Positions 7,958 through 16,020 of a DNA stretch of 64,000 nucleotides are shown piece by piece (the stretch's first letter is position 1; each line of letters starts with the position of its first letter). Made by a program: the position numbers and the translations under genes. This DNA is from Flavobacterium azooxidireducens (lineage in GTDB: Bacteria; Bacteroidota; Bacteroidia; Flavobacteriales; Flavobacteriaceae): the NCBI RefSeq assembly GCF_023195775.1, contig NZ_CP096205.1, positions 2,232,001 through 2,296,000 of the forward strand, read 5' to 3'. The notes beneath the pieces are model-generated. The model saw only the letters and a list, made by a program, of their open reading frames with translations, was not told the DNA's origin and ran no database searches.

Positions 7958-8257
7958 TCACAACAATTTTAAATAATCTTTTGGGTTTTGACGGTTGTCA
8001 ATGAATAGCAAGATGCTGATTATTTGTTCAGTTTCATCATATTCATAAAACATTGAAGCGTTTTTATGAAGCACAATTTTTCGAATATTTTTTGTAAAAG
8101 GTTTTCCTGATTCGGGATTTTTTTGAAGTTGAACGACACTTTTCTCAGTTAAATTAATAAATTGATTAAGCGTTTTGCTATCCCATAAAAATAAAATAAA
8201 TTCAGAAACATCTGCAAATGAAGATTTTCCTAAGCTTGAAATTTCAACTTTAATCAT
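7958..8257 (-). CDS. RelE/ParE-family toxin-like protein
   Basis: A 99-residue protein with the ParE/RelE profile: N-terminal strand MIKVEISSLGKSSFADVSEFILFLWDSKT, two helices, PESGKPF linker, then strands RKIVLHKNASMFYEYDETEQIISILLFIDNRQNPKDYLKLL. The paired C-terminal strands with the basic RKIVLHK segment and the DNRQNP end are typical of the superfamily. RelE members cleave mRNA on the ribosome and ParE members poison gyrase; sequence alone does not separate them here. Its ATG overlaps the stop of the upstream gene by four bases, the expected antitoxin-first order. Confidence 0.82.
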   Translation of the reverse strand: MIKVEISSLGKSSFADVSEFILFLWDSKTLNQFINLTEKSVVQLQKNPESGKPFTKNIRKIVLHKNASMFYEYDETEQIISILLFIDNRQNPKDYLKLL

Positions 8258-8493
8258 TTCAAACCGTACTTTTCTTTAGCTTCATTTACAACATCAAAAA
8301 AAGATTCCTTTTTATCCTCTCTTATTTCTTTTGACGATTTGTCTAATAATTTTAGGATTAAATCTTTGCCTTCCTCAGTTTCATCCCACGTTTTATCACG
8401 AATAATATCATAATAAATTCTTGAAATAAAATCATCAGAATTAGATTGATTGATTTTATCAATAATGGCTCGCTTTTTTTCTTGAATGTTCAT
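8254..8493 (-). CDS. Putative antitoxin partner of the RelE/ParE toxin
   Basis: A 79-residue, highly charged, predicted all-helical protein (MNIQEKKRAIIDKINQSNSDDFISRIYYDII, C-terminus FDVVNEAKEKYGLK). I recognise no named family. Assignment as antitoxin is inference from its position directly before the toxin, the four-base ATGA overlap and its size. The C-terminal charged helix resembles that of the neighbouring PIN antitoxin (both end in KYGL), suggesting similar toxin-neutralising tails. A good promoter lies 19 to 49 bases upstream of its start. Confidence 0.75.
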   Translation of the reverse strand: MNIQEKKRAIIDKINQSNSDDFISRIYYDIIRDKTWDETEEGKDLILKLLDKSSKEIREDKKESFFDVVNEAKEKYGLK

Positions 8494-8512
8494 TTCAAAA
8501 TTATTTCTACAT

Positions 8513-8542
8513 CAAATATAAAACTTATTTCAATCGTTTCAA
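8513..8542 (-). promoter_or_regulatory. Promoter of the RelE/ParE-type toxin-antitoxin pair
   Basis: On the minus strand TTG (8540-8542), a 19-base spacer, then TATATTTG (8513-8520) match the TTG / TAnnTTTG consensus. The -33 element lies inside the 3' end of the upstream HEAT-like gene, so the pair has its own promoter. Confidence 0.7.
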
Positions 8543-9057
8543 AATATTCCTCGCCGCCGCTTTATAACCCGCAGAATGATTCGAATAATCCTGACTTAAT
8601 ATTGGTTTTAACTCCTCATATATCCAATCGTATTTTTTCCTAAGACAAATAAAGCTTTCATTGCGTAGGCTTTAGAAGCTACTTTTTCGTCTTGAATTAA
8701 TCGGTCAATCAACGCTTCAATAAGAATATGTTCTTGCTCTTTTGATAAATTAATTCCGTTTTTTCGATGATTGCTTTTCGCTAAAAACATCGCAATTCGA
8801 GTCGCAGGTCGCAACGAAGAATCATTTTTAATTTTTGGTAAAACTTCGCAAAATTCATCAATATAAGGGACAAGTAATTTTAACTTTTTTTCACCTACTA
8901 AATCCAAACTCCAAAAGGCTTTGACGTGCAATTCGTGTGTAATATCAAAAGCAATCGAAATCAATTCTTTCAAATTTTCTTCACTCTTCATAGCAAAATT
9001 ACTTACCATAACTCTACTTTTTACGTGAGGGGTGCTTCCTTCAACTTTTTGATACAT
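8525..9057 (-). pseudogene. HEAT-like hypothetical protein gene broken by a one-base homopolymer frameshift
   Basis: From ATG 9055-9057 (MYQKVEGSTPHVKSRVM) the frame reads through helical repeats (AFDITHELHVKAFWSLDLV, LRPATRIAMFLAKSNHRKNG, KVASKAYAMKALFVLGK) and then stops early at 8608. In the next frame the same kind of sequence continues without a break (YDWIYEELKPILSQDYSNHSAGYKAAARNILKRLK) to a stop at 8525. The break falls in a run of six A on the coding strand (T at 8633-8638); seven would restore LGKKYDWIY. It is a small all-helical repeat protein common in Flavobacteriia, which I recall being misannotated as adenylosuccinate lyase. The change may be real decay, a slippery switch, or a base-calling error. 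Confidence 0.8.
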
Positions 9058-9111
9058 TATCGAGTTCATTCGGTAAATATACCAATTTTACAAAAAAGTC
9101 GAAATTCTTAC

Positions 9112-9141
9112 TTCGTAATACTGAAGACTTCCTTAAATTTG
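9112..9141 (+). promoter_or_regulatory. Probable hpt promoter
   Basis: TAAATTTG (9134-9141) matches the -7 consensus TAnnTTTG. A near-match TTC stands in the -33 position (9112-9114) with a 19-base spacer. It lies 22 bases upstream of the hpt ATG in the divergent region. Confidence 0.55.
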
Positions 9142-9163
9142 CACTTTATTAAAAACCACAAAT

Positions 9164-9694
9164 ATGATACACCTTCACGACAAAACATTTGTACCGTTTA
9201 TTTCTTCGGAAGAATTGAATTTTGCAATTAAAAATTTAGCCAAACAAATGGACGACGATTTTTTTGATGAAGTGCCCGTTTTTGTTGGTGTTTTAAATGG
9301 AGCTTTTATGGTTTTGTCGGATTTAATGAAAGAATATCGCGGAATGTGTGAAGTGAGTTTTGTAAAAATGACTTCTTATGAAGGAACCCAAACCACCAAT
9401 GACGTAAAACAATTAATCGGTTTAAACCAAAATTTAGAAGGAAGAACGGTAGTCATTGTTGAAGATATCATCGATACCGGAAATACAATTGAAGAATTAA
9501 AAGCAATTTTTAAAGATCAAAATGTAAAACATCTTAAAATTGCCACTTTGTTTTTGAAACCCGATGCATACAAAAAAAACATCAAAATTGATTATGTCGG
9601 AATTCGAATTCCAAACAAATTCATCGTAGGCTACGGTCTTGATTATGATGGTTTGGGTAGAAATTTACCAGACGTTTATCAACTTGCAGAATAA
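9164..9694 (+). CDS. hpt: Hypoxanthine phosphoribosyltransferase
   Basis: A purine salvage enzyme that joins hypoxanthine (and often guanine) to PRPP to give IMP or GMP in the cytoplasm. The 176 residues are normal for the family. The PRPP-binding loop VVIVEDIIDTGNT is at residues 96-108. The early GVLNGAFMVLSDL pyrophosphate loop, the flexible SFVKMTSYEGTQT loop and the C-terminal purine contact segment PNKFIVGYGLDYDGLGRNL are all present. The start MIHLHDKTFVPF is the usual N-terminus. adk follows 52 bases downstream across an octamer repeat, and the two are probably co-transcribed. Confidence 0.95.
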   Translation: MIHLHDKTFVPFISSEELNFAIKNLAKQMDDDFFDEVPVFVGVLNGAFMVLSDLMKEYRGMCEVSFVKMTSYEGTQTTNDVKQLIGLNQNLEGRTVVIVEDIIDTGNTIEELKAIFKDQNVKHLKIATLFLKPDAYKKNIKIDYVGIRIPNKFIVGYGLDYDGLGRNLPDVYQLAE

Positions 9695-9709
9695 ATATAA
9701 CTATCCAAA

Positions 9710-9741
9710 AATCTAATAATCTAACAATCCAACAATCCATT
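9710..9741. repeat. Octamer tandem repeat (AATCTAAC)n between hpt and adk
   Basis: Four 8-base units, AATCTAAT, AATCTAAC, AATCCAAC and AATCCATT, end five bases before the adk start codon. It is the same word, on the same strand, as the array at 2503-2557. Confidence 0.8.
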
Positions 9742-9746
9742 TTAAA

Positions 9747-10322
9747 ATGATTAACATCGTTCTTTTCGGAAAACCGGGTGCGGGAAAAGGTACACAAGCT
9801 GAATTTTTAAAAGAAAAATACAATTTAACTCACTTGTCTACCGGAGATATTTTTCGATTCAATATAAAAAATGACACCGATTTAGGAAAATTAGCCAAAA
9901 CATTTATGGACAAAGGCGATTTAGTTCCGGATGAAGTGACCATTCAAATGTTGCAAAGCGAAGTAGATAATAATCCTAATTCTGCCGGATTTTTATTTGA
10001 TGGTTTCCCGAGAACAATTGCTCAAGCCGAAGCGTTGGATGCTTTTTTAGATTCTAAAAATCAAGAAATTACAGCTACAGTTGCTTTAGAAGCGGATGAT
10101 GAAATTTTAGTTCAACGCTTATTGAAAAGAGGAATAACTTCGGGAAGAGCAGACGATCAAGACGAAGAAAAAATTAGAAATCGTTACCAAGAATACAATG
10201 AAAAAACAGCTCCGTTAATGGAATATTACAACCAACAAGGTAAATTTCATTCGGTAGACGGAATAGGTTCAATTACAGAAGTAAACGAACGGTTGAATTT
10301 TGTATTCGATAACTTAAAATAA
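9747..10322 (+). CDS. adk: Adenylate kinase
   Basis: Catalyses ATP + AMP to 2 ADP. The P-loop GKPGAGKGT is at residues 8-16, followed by the AMP-binding LSTGDIFRF and FLFDGFPRTIAQAEAL motifs. The LID region LLKRGITSGRADDQDEEKIRNRYQEY is short and lacks the four zinc cysteines. At 191 residues this is the short form usual in Bacteroidetes. The ATG is the only sensible start. It sits directly after hpt, giving a small nucleotide-metabolism unit, with a weak terminator-like hairpin after it. Confidence 0.96.
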   Translation: MINIVLFGKPGAGKGTQAEFLKEKYNLTHLSTGDIFRFNIKNDTDLGKLAKTFMDKGDLVPDEVTIQMLQSEVDNNPNSAGFLFDGFPRTIAQAEALDAFLDSKNQEITATVALEADDEILVQRLLKRGITSGRADDQDEEKIRNRYQEYNEKTAPLMEYYNQQGKFHSVDGIGSITEVNERLNFVFDNLK

Positions 10323-10383
10323 ATACTTATTTATCTAAAAATTGGCAAATTAGTGCTGTTTTTTTTAGATATTTGCAAAATTA

Positions 10384-10426
10384 AAAGGAGCTTCATCCGG
10401 TTCATCGGAAATGTTGCTCTTTTTTT
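10384..10426 (+). terminator. Possible terminator between adk and the CNNM gene
   Basis: AAGGAGC (from 10385) pairs with GCTCTTT (10416-10422), with an inner CATCCG / CGG..ATG stem and internal mismatches, followed by seven T. The stem is imperfect, so it may only attenuate. Confidence 0.5.
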
Positions 10427-10440
10427 GCTAAAAAATACAT

Positions 10441-11715
10441 ATGGAAATTTTAATAATTTTATTTTTAATTTTATTGAATGGTGTTTTTTCGATGTCCGAA
10501 ATCGCACTAATTTCAGCTCGAAAAAGTCGTTTAGAAACTGCTGCTAAAAAAGGAAATCCTGCTGCGAAAGTAGCATTGGATTTGGCGAATTCTCCCAACA
10601 AATTTTTGTCAACCGTTCAAATCGGAATCACGTTAATCGGGATTTTAACCGGTATTTATTCGGGAGATAAAATTACGACCGATGTAAAAACGTTTGTAGC
10701 CGGTTTTGAAATTTTAAAACCTTATGCAGATTCGCTGGCGGTTGGAATTGTTGTTGTTGTTTTGACCTTCTTTTCACTCGTTTTGGGTGAATTGGTTCCA
10801 AAAAGAATCGGTTTAAATTATCCGGAAGCAATTGCAAAGGCAGTGGCTGTTCCGATGAAAATTGTTTCAAAAATTACAGCTCCGTTCATTTGGCTTTTGA
10901 CTATTTCAACAGAATTCATTTTAGATTTATTCAGAATTAAACCAACTGCTGATGGAAAAGTGACGGAAGAAGAAATCAAAGCCATTATAAAAGAAGGTAC
11001 AGAAGTGGGTGAAGTTCAAGAGATTGAGCAAGACATTGTGGAACGTGTTTTTCATATTGGTGATCGAAAAGTTAACTCGCTGATGACCCATCGTTCTTCG
11101 GTTGATTATCTTTCGTTGAATGATTCGATGAGTGAATTAAAAGCAAAAGTGTTAGAAGATTTACATTCATTTTATCCTGTTTGTAAAGAGAATTTGGACG
11201 ATTTAGAAGGTATCGTTTTATTGAAAGATTTATTTACAATTTTTGAAAAGGGTGAATTTGATTTAAAAGCAATAATAAAAGAACCTGTTTATTTAATTGA
11301 ACATACTTCAGCTTACAAAGCTCTTGAAATTTTTAAAAAATCCAGAGTTCACTATGCGTTAATTGTTGATGAACACGGAGTTTTTCAAGGAATAATCACG
11401 TTGAATGATATTTTAGAAGCGTTGGTTGGAGATGCATCCGATTTTTATGAAGAGGAATTTAAATTGGTCTCTCGTGAAGATGGAAGTTGGTTAGTTGACG
11501 GACATTATTCTCTGCACGACTTTTTGACTTATTTTGATATGGATGAGCACATTAACGATTATGATGTAACGACTGTAAGCGGATTTATCATCACCGAATT
11601 AGGAAATATTCCAAAACAAGGACAAAAATTAATTTGGAACAAACTAGAATTTGAAGTAATTGATATGGATGGCGTTAAAATTGATAAAATTCTTATCAAC
11701 AACTTAAAAGAATAA
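10441..11715 (+). CDS. CNNM/DUF21 and CBS-domain membrane protein (CorC/TlyC hemolysin family)
   Basis: The 424-residue protein has the standard architecture. The DUF21 membrane domain covers roughly residues 1-170 with hydrophobic helices (IILFLILLNGVFSMSEIALIS, ADSLAVGIVVVVLTFFSLVLGEL, FIWLLTISTEFILDLF). A pair of CBS domains spans about 200-330, and a CorC_HlyC transporter-associated domain (about 345-420) ends the protein. Proteins of this family are linked to magnesium or cobalt transport; the hemolysin name is historical. The GELVPKRIGLNYPE motif after the third helix is conserved. The ATG at 10441 starts directly in the first membrane helix. Specific ion not inferable. Confidence 0.9.
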   Translation: MEILIILFLILLNGVFSMSEIALISARKSRLETAAKKGNPAAKVALDLANSPNKFLSTVQIGITLIGILTGIYSGDKITTDVKTFVAGFEILKPYADSLAVGIVVVVLTFFSLVLGELVPKRIGLNYPEAIAKAVAVPMKIVSKITAPFIWLLTISTEFILDLFRIKPTADGKVTEEEIKAIIKEGTEVGEVQEIEQDIVERVFHIGDRKVNSLMTHRSSVDYLSLNDSMSELKAKVLEDLHSFYPVCKENLDDLEGIVLLKDLFTIFEKGEFDLKAIIKEPVYLIEHTSAYKALEIFKKSRVHYALIVDEHGVFQGIITLNDILEALVGDASDFYEEEFKLVSREDGSWLVDGHYSLHDFLTYFDMDEHINDYDVTTVSGFIITELGNIPKQGQKLIWNKLEFEVIDMDGVKIDKILINNLKE

Positions 11716-11799
11716 TGAATTAGTGGTCAGTAAGCAGTTTTAGTAATCAGTTTGTTTCAGACAACAGATAAAAGACAACCGACCACAGAAAACAAAAAA
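11715..11799. repeat. Short-word degenerate repeat before obg
   Basis: The 85 bases between the CNNM stop and the obg ATG consist of words such as AGTGGTCAGT, AGTAATCAGT and AGACAACCGACCAC. Related words occur at 5985-6024 (complement strand) and 15935-16020. No promoter or stem is obvious. Confidence 0.6.
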
Positions 11800-11800
11800 A

Positions 11801-12805
11801 ATGACTGAAGGAAATTTTGTAGACTACGTAAAAATATATGTTTCATCGGGAAAAGGAGGGAAGGGTTCTTCGCATCTTCACCGTGAAAAATTCATTGAAA
11901 AAGGTGGTCCCGATGGTGGAGACGGTGGTCGAGGTGGTCACGTTTATTTAAAAGGAAACAAAAGTCTTTGGACATTATTTCATTTGAAATTTGTTAAACA
12001 CATTCGTGCCGGACACGGTGGTGATGGTGGAAGCTCAAGAAGTACTGGACACGATGGCGAGGATAAATTTGTTGAAGTCCCGCTGGGAACAGTAGTTCGC
12101 GATCAGGAAACAGGCGAAATTTTATTTGAAATTACTGAGCACGATGAAGTAAAAATCATCGCAAAAGGTGGAAAAGGCGGATTAGGAAACTGGAATTTCC
12201 GTTCGTCAACCAATCAAACACCGCGTTATGCTCAACCCGGAATGCCTGTGGAAGAAGTCGATGTAACTTTAGAATTGAAAGTATTGGCCGATGTTGGTTT
12301 GGTAGGTTTCCCAAATGCAGGAAAATCAACGTTACTTTCGGTGATGACTTCAGCTAAACCAAAAATTGCTGATTATGCTTTTACAACGTTAAAACCAAAT
12401 TTAGGAATTGTGTCATACAGAGATTTTCAGTCTTTCGTAATGGCTGACATTCCCGGTATCATCGAAGGTGCTGCCGAAGGAAAAGGACTCGGGCATTACT
12501 TTTTACGACATATCGAACGAAATTCAATTTTGCTGTTTTTAGTTCCTGCCGATGCTGCAGACATCAAAAAAGAGTACGAAATTTTATTAGATGAACTCCG
12601 ACGATACAACCCGGAAATGTTGGATAAAGATCGAATTTTAGTTGTTTCCAAATGTGATATGTTGGATGATGAACTCAAAGCAGAACTTGAAAAACAAATG
12701 AAAAAAGAGTTCAAGGGAGTGAAATACCATTTTATATCTTCTGTTGCACAACAAGGTTTACAAGAATTAAAAGATATGTTGTGGAAAATGTTGAACGAAG
12801 AATGA
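11801..12805 (+). CDS. obg: GTPase Obg, 50S ribosome assembly factor
   Basis: A 334-residue Obg GTPase. The glycine-rich Obg fold occupies about residues 1-160 ([32 protein letters not shown]). The G domain follows with G1 GFPNAGKST near residue 169, switch [18 protein letters not shown], and G4 SKCD near 285. It has no long C-terminal extension, as usual in Bacteroidetes. Obg proteins bind the 50S subunit and couple ribosome assembly to GTP level and stress. The ATG gives the expected [15 protein letters not shown]-terminus. A terminator follows 25 bases after the stop. Confidence 0.96.
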   Translation: MTEGNFVDYVKIYVSSGKGGKGSSHLHREKFIEKGGPDGGDGGRGGHVYLKGNKSLWTLFHLKFVKHIRAGHGGDGGSSRSTGHDGEDKFVEVPLGTVVRDQETGEILFEITEHDEVKIIAKGGKGGLGNWNFRSSTNQTPRYAQPGMPVEEVDVTLELKVLADVGLVGFPNAGKSTLLSVMTSAKPKIADYAFTTLKPNLGIVSYRDFQSFVMADIPGIIEGAAEGKGLGHYFLRHIERNSILLFLVPADAADIKKEYEILLDELRRYNPEMLDKDRILVVSKCDMLDDELKAELEKQMKKEFKGVKYHFISSVAQQGLQELKDMLWKMLNEE

Positions 12806-12830
12806 TTAAAAAATTATATATTTCTTACAA

Positions 12831-12857
12831 AAGCATCCTAAATGAGGTGCTTTTTTT
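12831..12857 (+). terminator. Rho-independent terminator after obg
   Basis: AAGCATC / GGTGCTT form a 7-bp stem with one G-T pair (12831-12837 with 12846-12852), with an 8-base loop, followed by a T run to 12857. Confidence 0.82.
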
Positions 12858-12961
12858 ATGGAATTCTAAAAAATAAGTTAAAAAATAGAAAAACGTAATT
12901 GAATTTTGAAACAAAAAAGAACTACTGAATACAAATTAAAGTATATTCGCAAATATTAAAA

Positions 12962-15121
12962 ATGAATCAAAAAATGAAAAAAATTATTTTAAGTTTTGTG
13001 GCATTAATTGCTTTTGCTCCGGCAACCGTTTTTGCTAACGAAGGAATGTGGTTTTTAATGCATATTCAACGTCTAAACCAACGTGATATGCAAAAAATGG
13101 GATTGCAATTAACCGCAGAAGAAATTTACAGCGTAAACAATTCCAGTTTAAAAGATGCAATCGTTCAATTTAATGGCGGATGTACGGCAGAAATGATTTC
13201 CAAAGACGGTTTGGTTTTAACTAATCACCACTGTGGATATGATGCAATTGCTGAATTATCTTCGCCTGAAAGTAACTATTTACGTGACGGATTTTGGGCT
13301 CAAAATCGCAAAGCCGAATTAAAGCCAAAAAGTTTATTCGTGCGTTTCTTTGTTCGTATGGACGATGTAACGAAAAGAATTTTAGGTGTTGTAAATGATA
13401 AAATGACCGAAGCAGAACGTGAAGCTGCTATCAATCAAGAAACAGCAAAAATTCAAAAAGAAAATGACGGTGGCGGAAAATATACTGTTTCTGTTCGTCC
13501 GTTTTTCCAAGGAAATGAATATTATTATTTTGTGTATGAAGATTTTACCGATGTTCGTTTAGTTGGTACTCCAACTGAAAGTATCGGAAAATTTGGGGGT
13601 GATACAGACAACTGGGAGTGGCCTCGTCACACAGGAGATTTCGCTTTGTTCAGAGTATATGCAGATACAAACGGAAATCCTGCTACTTTTTCTGAAAACA
13701 ATGTTCCATTAAAACCAAAACACCATTTACCAATCAGTTTAAAAGGTGTGCAAGAAAATGATTTTGCAATGATTTTAGGTTATCCTGGTCGAACAAACCG
13801 TTGGATGCCGGCTGAAGGAATTGAGCAAAACGTAAAATATGCTTATCCTGCTTGGGTTGAAGGGTCAAAAATGTCGATGGACAAAATGAAAACGCACATG
13901 GATAAAGACGATGCAGTTCGTTTACAATATGCTTCAAAATATGCTCAAATTGCTAATTATTGGAAGAATCGACAAGGAATGATTGATGCTCTTTCTCAAT
14001 TTAAAACAGCTGATTCTAAAAGAAAAGTTGAAAAGAAATTTGATAAATGGGCAAATAGCAAAGCAAATAAAGAAAAATACGGAACAGTTATAAAAGACAT
14101 CAACGCTTATTACGCTCTAACGAATGAAAAAGCTAAACATGATAATTATTTGATGACTTTTTTACGTGGTTCGGCTTTTGGAGTTTTACCTGGTCGTTTA
14201 GGAACGCAACTTACCAATTATGCTAAAGCAGATGCTGCTCAAAGAACACAAATGAAACCTCGTTTAGTAGAAATGATTGAAGGAACATTTGAAACCGTTT
14301 ATTTGCCTGTTGAAAAAGACGTAATGGCTGGTCAATTAGCACTTTATGCTGATAAAGGAAAAGGATATAAATTGGCTCCAAGCGTTGCTGAATTAGTAGC
14401 AAACAAAACTGATTTAGCAAGCTATGCTTCAAACGCAATTGATTTAAGTTTATTTACTTCAAAAGAACGTTTATTAGCCTTTTTAGAAATTCCGAATGTA
14501 GAATTAATCAATAACGATCCATTGTACAAATTGTCTTCAGATTTATTAGACCATTACAACAAAAAATCGGACGAGTTAAAAGCTGCTGAAGAAAAATACC
14601 AATCAGGTTTTAGAAAATTAGTGGCTGGTTTACAAGAGTCAAAATTAAGTCCGATTTTATATCCGGATGCTAATTCAACATTGCGTTTGTCTTACGGAAA
14701 AGTTCGTTCATTACCTGCTGACAAAAGAAATGATGCAAAAATCAACAATTATACAACGTTAGAAGGAATGGTGAAAAAGCATAAAGCAGGTGATCCTGAG
14801 TTTGATTTATCACAACCTTTGATTGATTTGTATAACAAAAAAGATTTCGGTCAATATGCTGATAAAGCTGGATATATGCCGGTAAATTTCCTTTCGGACA
14901 ATGATATTACAGGAGGTAACTCAGGTTCTCCGGTATTGAATGGAAAAGGAGAATTAATCGGATTAGCGTTTGACGGAAACATTGAAGCGATGGCTGGAGA
15001 CGTTATTTTTGATGACAAATTACAAAGAACAATTAATGTAGATATCCGATTCGTATTATTCATTATCGAAAAATATGCCGGTGCTAAACACATTATTGAC
15101 GAGTTAACTATCGTTAAATAA
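12962..15121 (+). CDS. S46 family dipeptidyl-peptidase, DPP7-type specificity
   Basis: A periplasmic serine exopeptidase that removes N-terminal dipeptides; the 719 residues match the family. A signal peptide is clear (MKKIILSFVALIAFAPATVFA). The triad is visible as His in LTNHHCGYDAI (about residue 85), Asp in GKFGGDTDNWEWPRH (about 220) and Ser654 in ITGGNSGSPVLN. The specificity position is Gly672 in GLAFDGN. In the Porphyromonas enzymes Gly here marks DPP7 (hydrophobic P1), while Arg marks DPP11 (acidic P1), so DPP7-like cleavage is inferred. Two ATGs lie four codons apart at the start; the upstream one is listed. The gene has its own terminator and lies alone between obg and a TPR gene. 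Confidence 0.93.
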   Translation: MNQKMKKIILSFVALIAFAPATVFANEGMWFLMHIQRLNQRDMQKMGLQLTAEEIYSVNNSSLKDAIVQFNGGCTAEMISKDGLVLTNHHCGYDAIAELSSPESNYLRDGFWAQNRKAELKPKSLFVRFFVRMDDVTKRILGVVNDKMTEAEREAAINQETAKIQKENDGGGKYTVSVRPFFQGNEYYYFVYEDFTDVRLVGTPTESIGKFGGDTDNWEWPRHTGDFALFRVYADTNGNPATFSENNVPLKPKHHLPISLKGVQENDFAMILGYPGRTNRWMPAEGIEQNVKYAYPAWVEGSKMSMDKMKTHMDKDDAVRLQYASKYAQIANYWKNRQGMIDALSQFKTADSKRKVEKKFDKWANSKANKEKYGTVIKDINAYYALTNEKAKHDNYLMTFLRGSAFGVLPGRLGTQLTNYAKADAAQRTQMKPRLVEMIEGTFETVYLPVEKDVMAGQLALYADKGKGYKLAPSVAELVANKTDLASYASNAIDLSLFTSKERLLAFLEIPNVELINNDPLYKLSSDLLDHYNKKSDELKAAEEKYQSGFRKLVAGLQESKLSPILYPDANSTLRLSYGKVRSLPADKRNDAKINNYTTLEGMVKKHKAGDPEFDLSQPLIDLYNKKDFGQYADKAGYMPVNFLSDNDITGGNSGSPVLNGKGELIGLAFDGNIEAMAGDVIFDDKLQRTINVDIRFVLFIIEKYAGAKHIIDELTIVK

Positions 15122-15144
15122 GGTTTATTATTAATTCAATTAAA

Positions 15145-15176
15145 AAATCTGCTTCAGTAATGGAGCAGATTTTTTT
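15145..15176 (+). terminator. Rho-independent terminator after the S46 peptidase gene
   Basis: AAATCTGCT / AGCAGATTT form a 9-bp perfect stem (15145-15153 with 15164-15172), extended by two weaker pairs, followed by a T run. Confidence 0.9.
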
Positions 15177-15245
15177 ATGGTAAACATTTCTAAAATTATT
15201 AATTAACTAATTTCATTTCCTTACTTTTGAATACAAATAAAAACT

Positions 15246-15932
15246 ATGTCAATTCTAAAACTGGTATTCTTTCTAGTTTCATTTCAACTGATGGCCAATT
15301 CAGATTTTGAAAAAGCTGAGCAATTGTTCCAAAAGGAAAAATTTGCCGAAGCTAAAGTTTTGTTTGAAAGTCACTTAAAATCAAATCCAAATCATACCAA
15401 AACTTTAGAATATTTAGGCGACATAGCCGGTAAAGAAAAAAATTGGGATGAAGCAATTGCTTATTATAAAAAAATAAAAATTCAATTTCCAAAAAATGCA
15501 GATTACCACTATAAATATGGTGGTGCAATGGGAATGAAAGCCAAAGATTCAAACAAATTCATCGCTTTAGGAATGATTGATGAAGTTGAACAATGCTTTT
15601 TAACTGCTGCAAGTTTAGATTCAAAACATATTGAGTCGAGATGGGCTTTGGTTATTTTATATGTTGAATTGCCTGCAATTGTAGGCGGAAGCGAGACAAA
15701 AGCACAGAAATATTCCGATGAATTAATGAGTTTGTCAAAAGTTGATGGATTTTTAGCAAAAGGCTACATTGATGTATATTTCAAAAGATATGCTAAAGCT
15801 GAAGCAAATTTAAAAAAAGCCCATGAAATCGGAAATTCCCAAAAAACATTTCAAAAATTATACGATTTGTATCAAAACAAATTAAAACAACCCAAAAAAG
15901 CAGAAGAATTAAAAAAGAAATTTGAAAAATAA
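15246..15932 (+). CDS. TPR-repeat protein, exported
   Basis: The 228-residue protein begins with a short signal-like segment (MSILKLVFFLVSFQLMANS). Tetratricopeptide repeats follow: FEKAEQLFQKEKFAEAKVLFESHLKSNPNH, then TLEYLGDIAGKEKNWDEAIAYYKKIKIQFP, and a C-terminal pair around YAKAEANLKKAHEIG. TPR proteins act as scaffolds for protein contacts; nothing shows the partner. It lies between the S46 peptidase and mpl and is separated from mpl by an 88-base word repeat. Similar TPR proteins are common in Flavobacteriia, without assigned function. Confidence 0.82.
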   Translation: MSILKLVFFLVSFQLMANSDFEKAEQLFQKEKFAEAKVLFESHLKSNPNHTKTLEYLGDIAGKEKNWDEAIAYYKKIKIQFPKNADYHYKYGGAMGMKAKDSNKFIALGMIDEVEQCFLTAASLDSKHIESRWALVILYVELPAIVGGSETKAQKYSDELMSLSKVDGFLAKGYIDVYFKRYAKAEANLKKAHEIGNSQKTFQKLYDLYQNKLKQPKKAEELKKKFEK

Positions 15933-15934
15933 TT

Positions 15935-16020
15935 GACTGTTGTCCGTTGTCCGTGATCAGTTAAACAAAAAACCGACAACCGACAACCGACAACTGAAAA
16001 CCGACAACCGAAAACAGAAA
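15935..16020. repeat. Short-word repeat (CCGACAA / ACCGACA)n before mpl
   Basis: Successive units CCGACAACCGACAACCGAC, AACTGAAA and ACCGACAACCGAAAAC fill the gap up to the mpl start, preceded by TGTTGTCCGTTGTCCGTGA, a loosely complementary form. The array is open in the mpl frame and would add 27 meaningless residues if an upstream start were chosen. Related words lie before obg (11765-11790). Confidence 0.78.

Noticed and set aside
8926..9231. 101-codon plus-strand frame overlapping hpt and the HEAT-like gene
   Set aside because: It would overlap the well-supported hpt start in another frame and lies antisense to the HEAT-like gene.
12900..12961. Promoter for the S46 gene around TATATTCG (about 12943)
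   Set aside because: The -7-like box has a mismatch and no TTG stands 17 to 23 bases upstream; a promoter is likely but I cannot place it.
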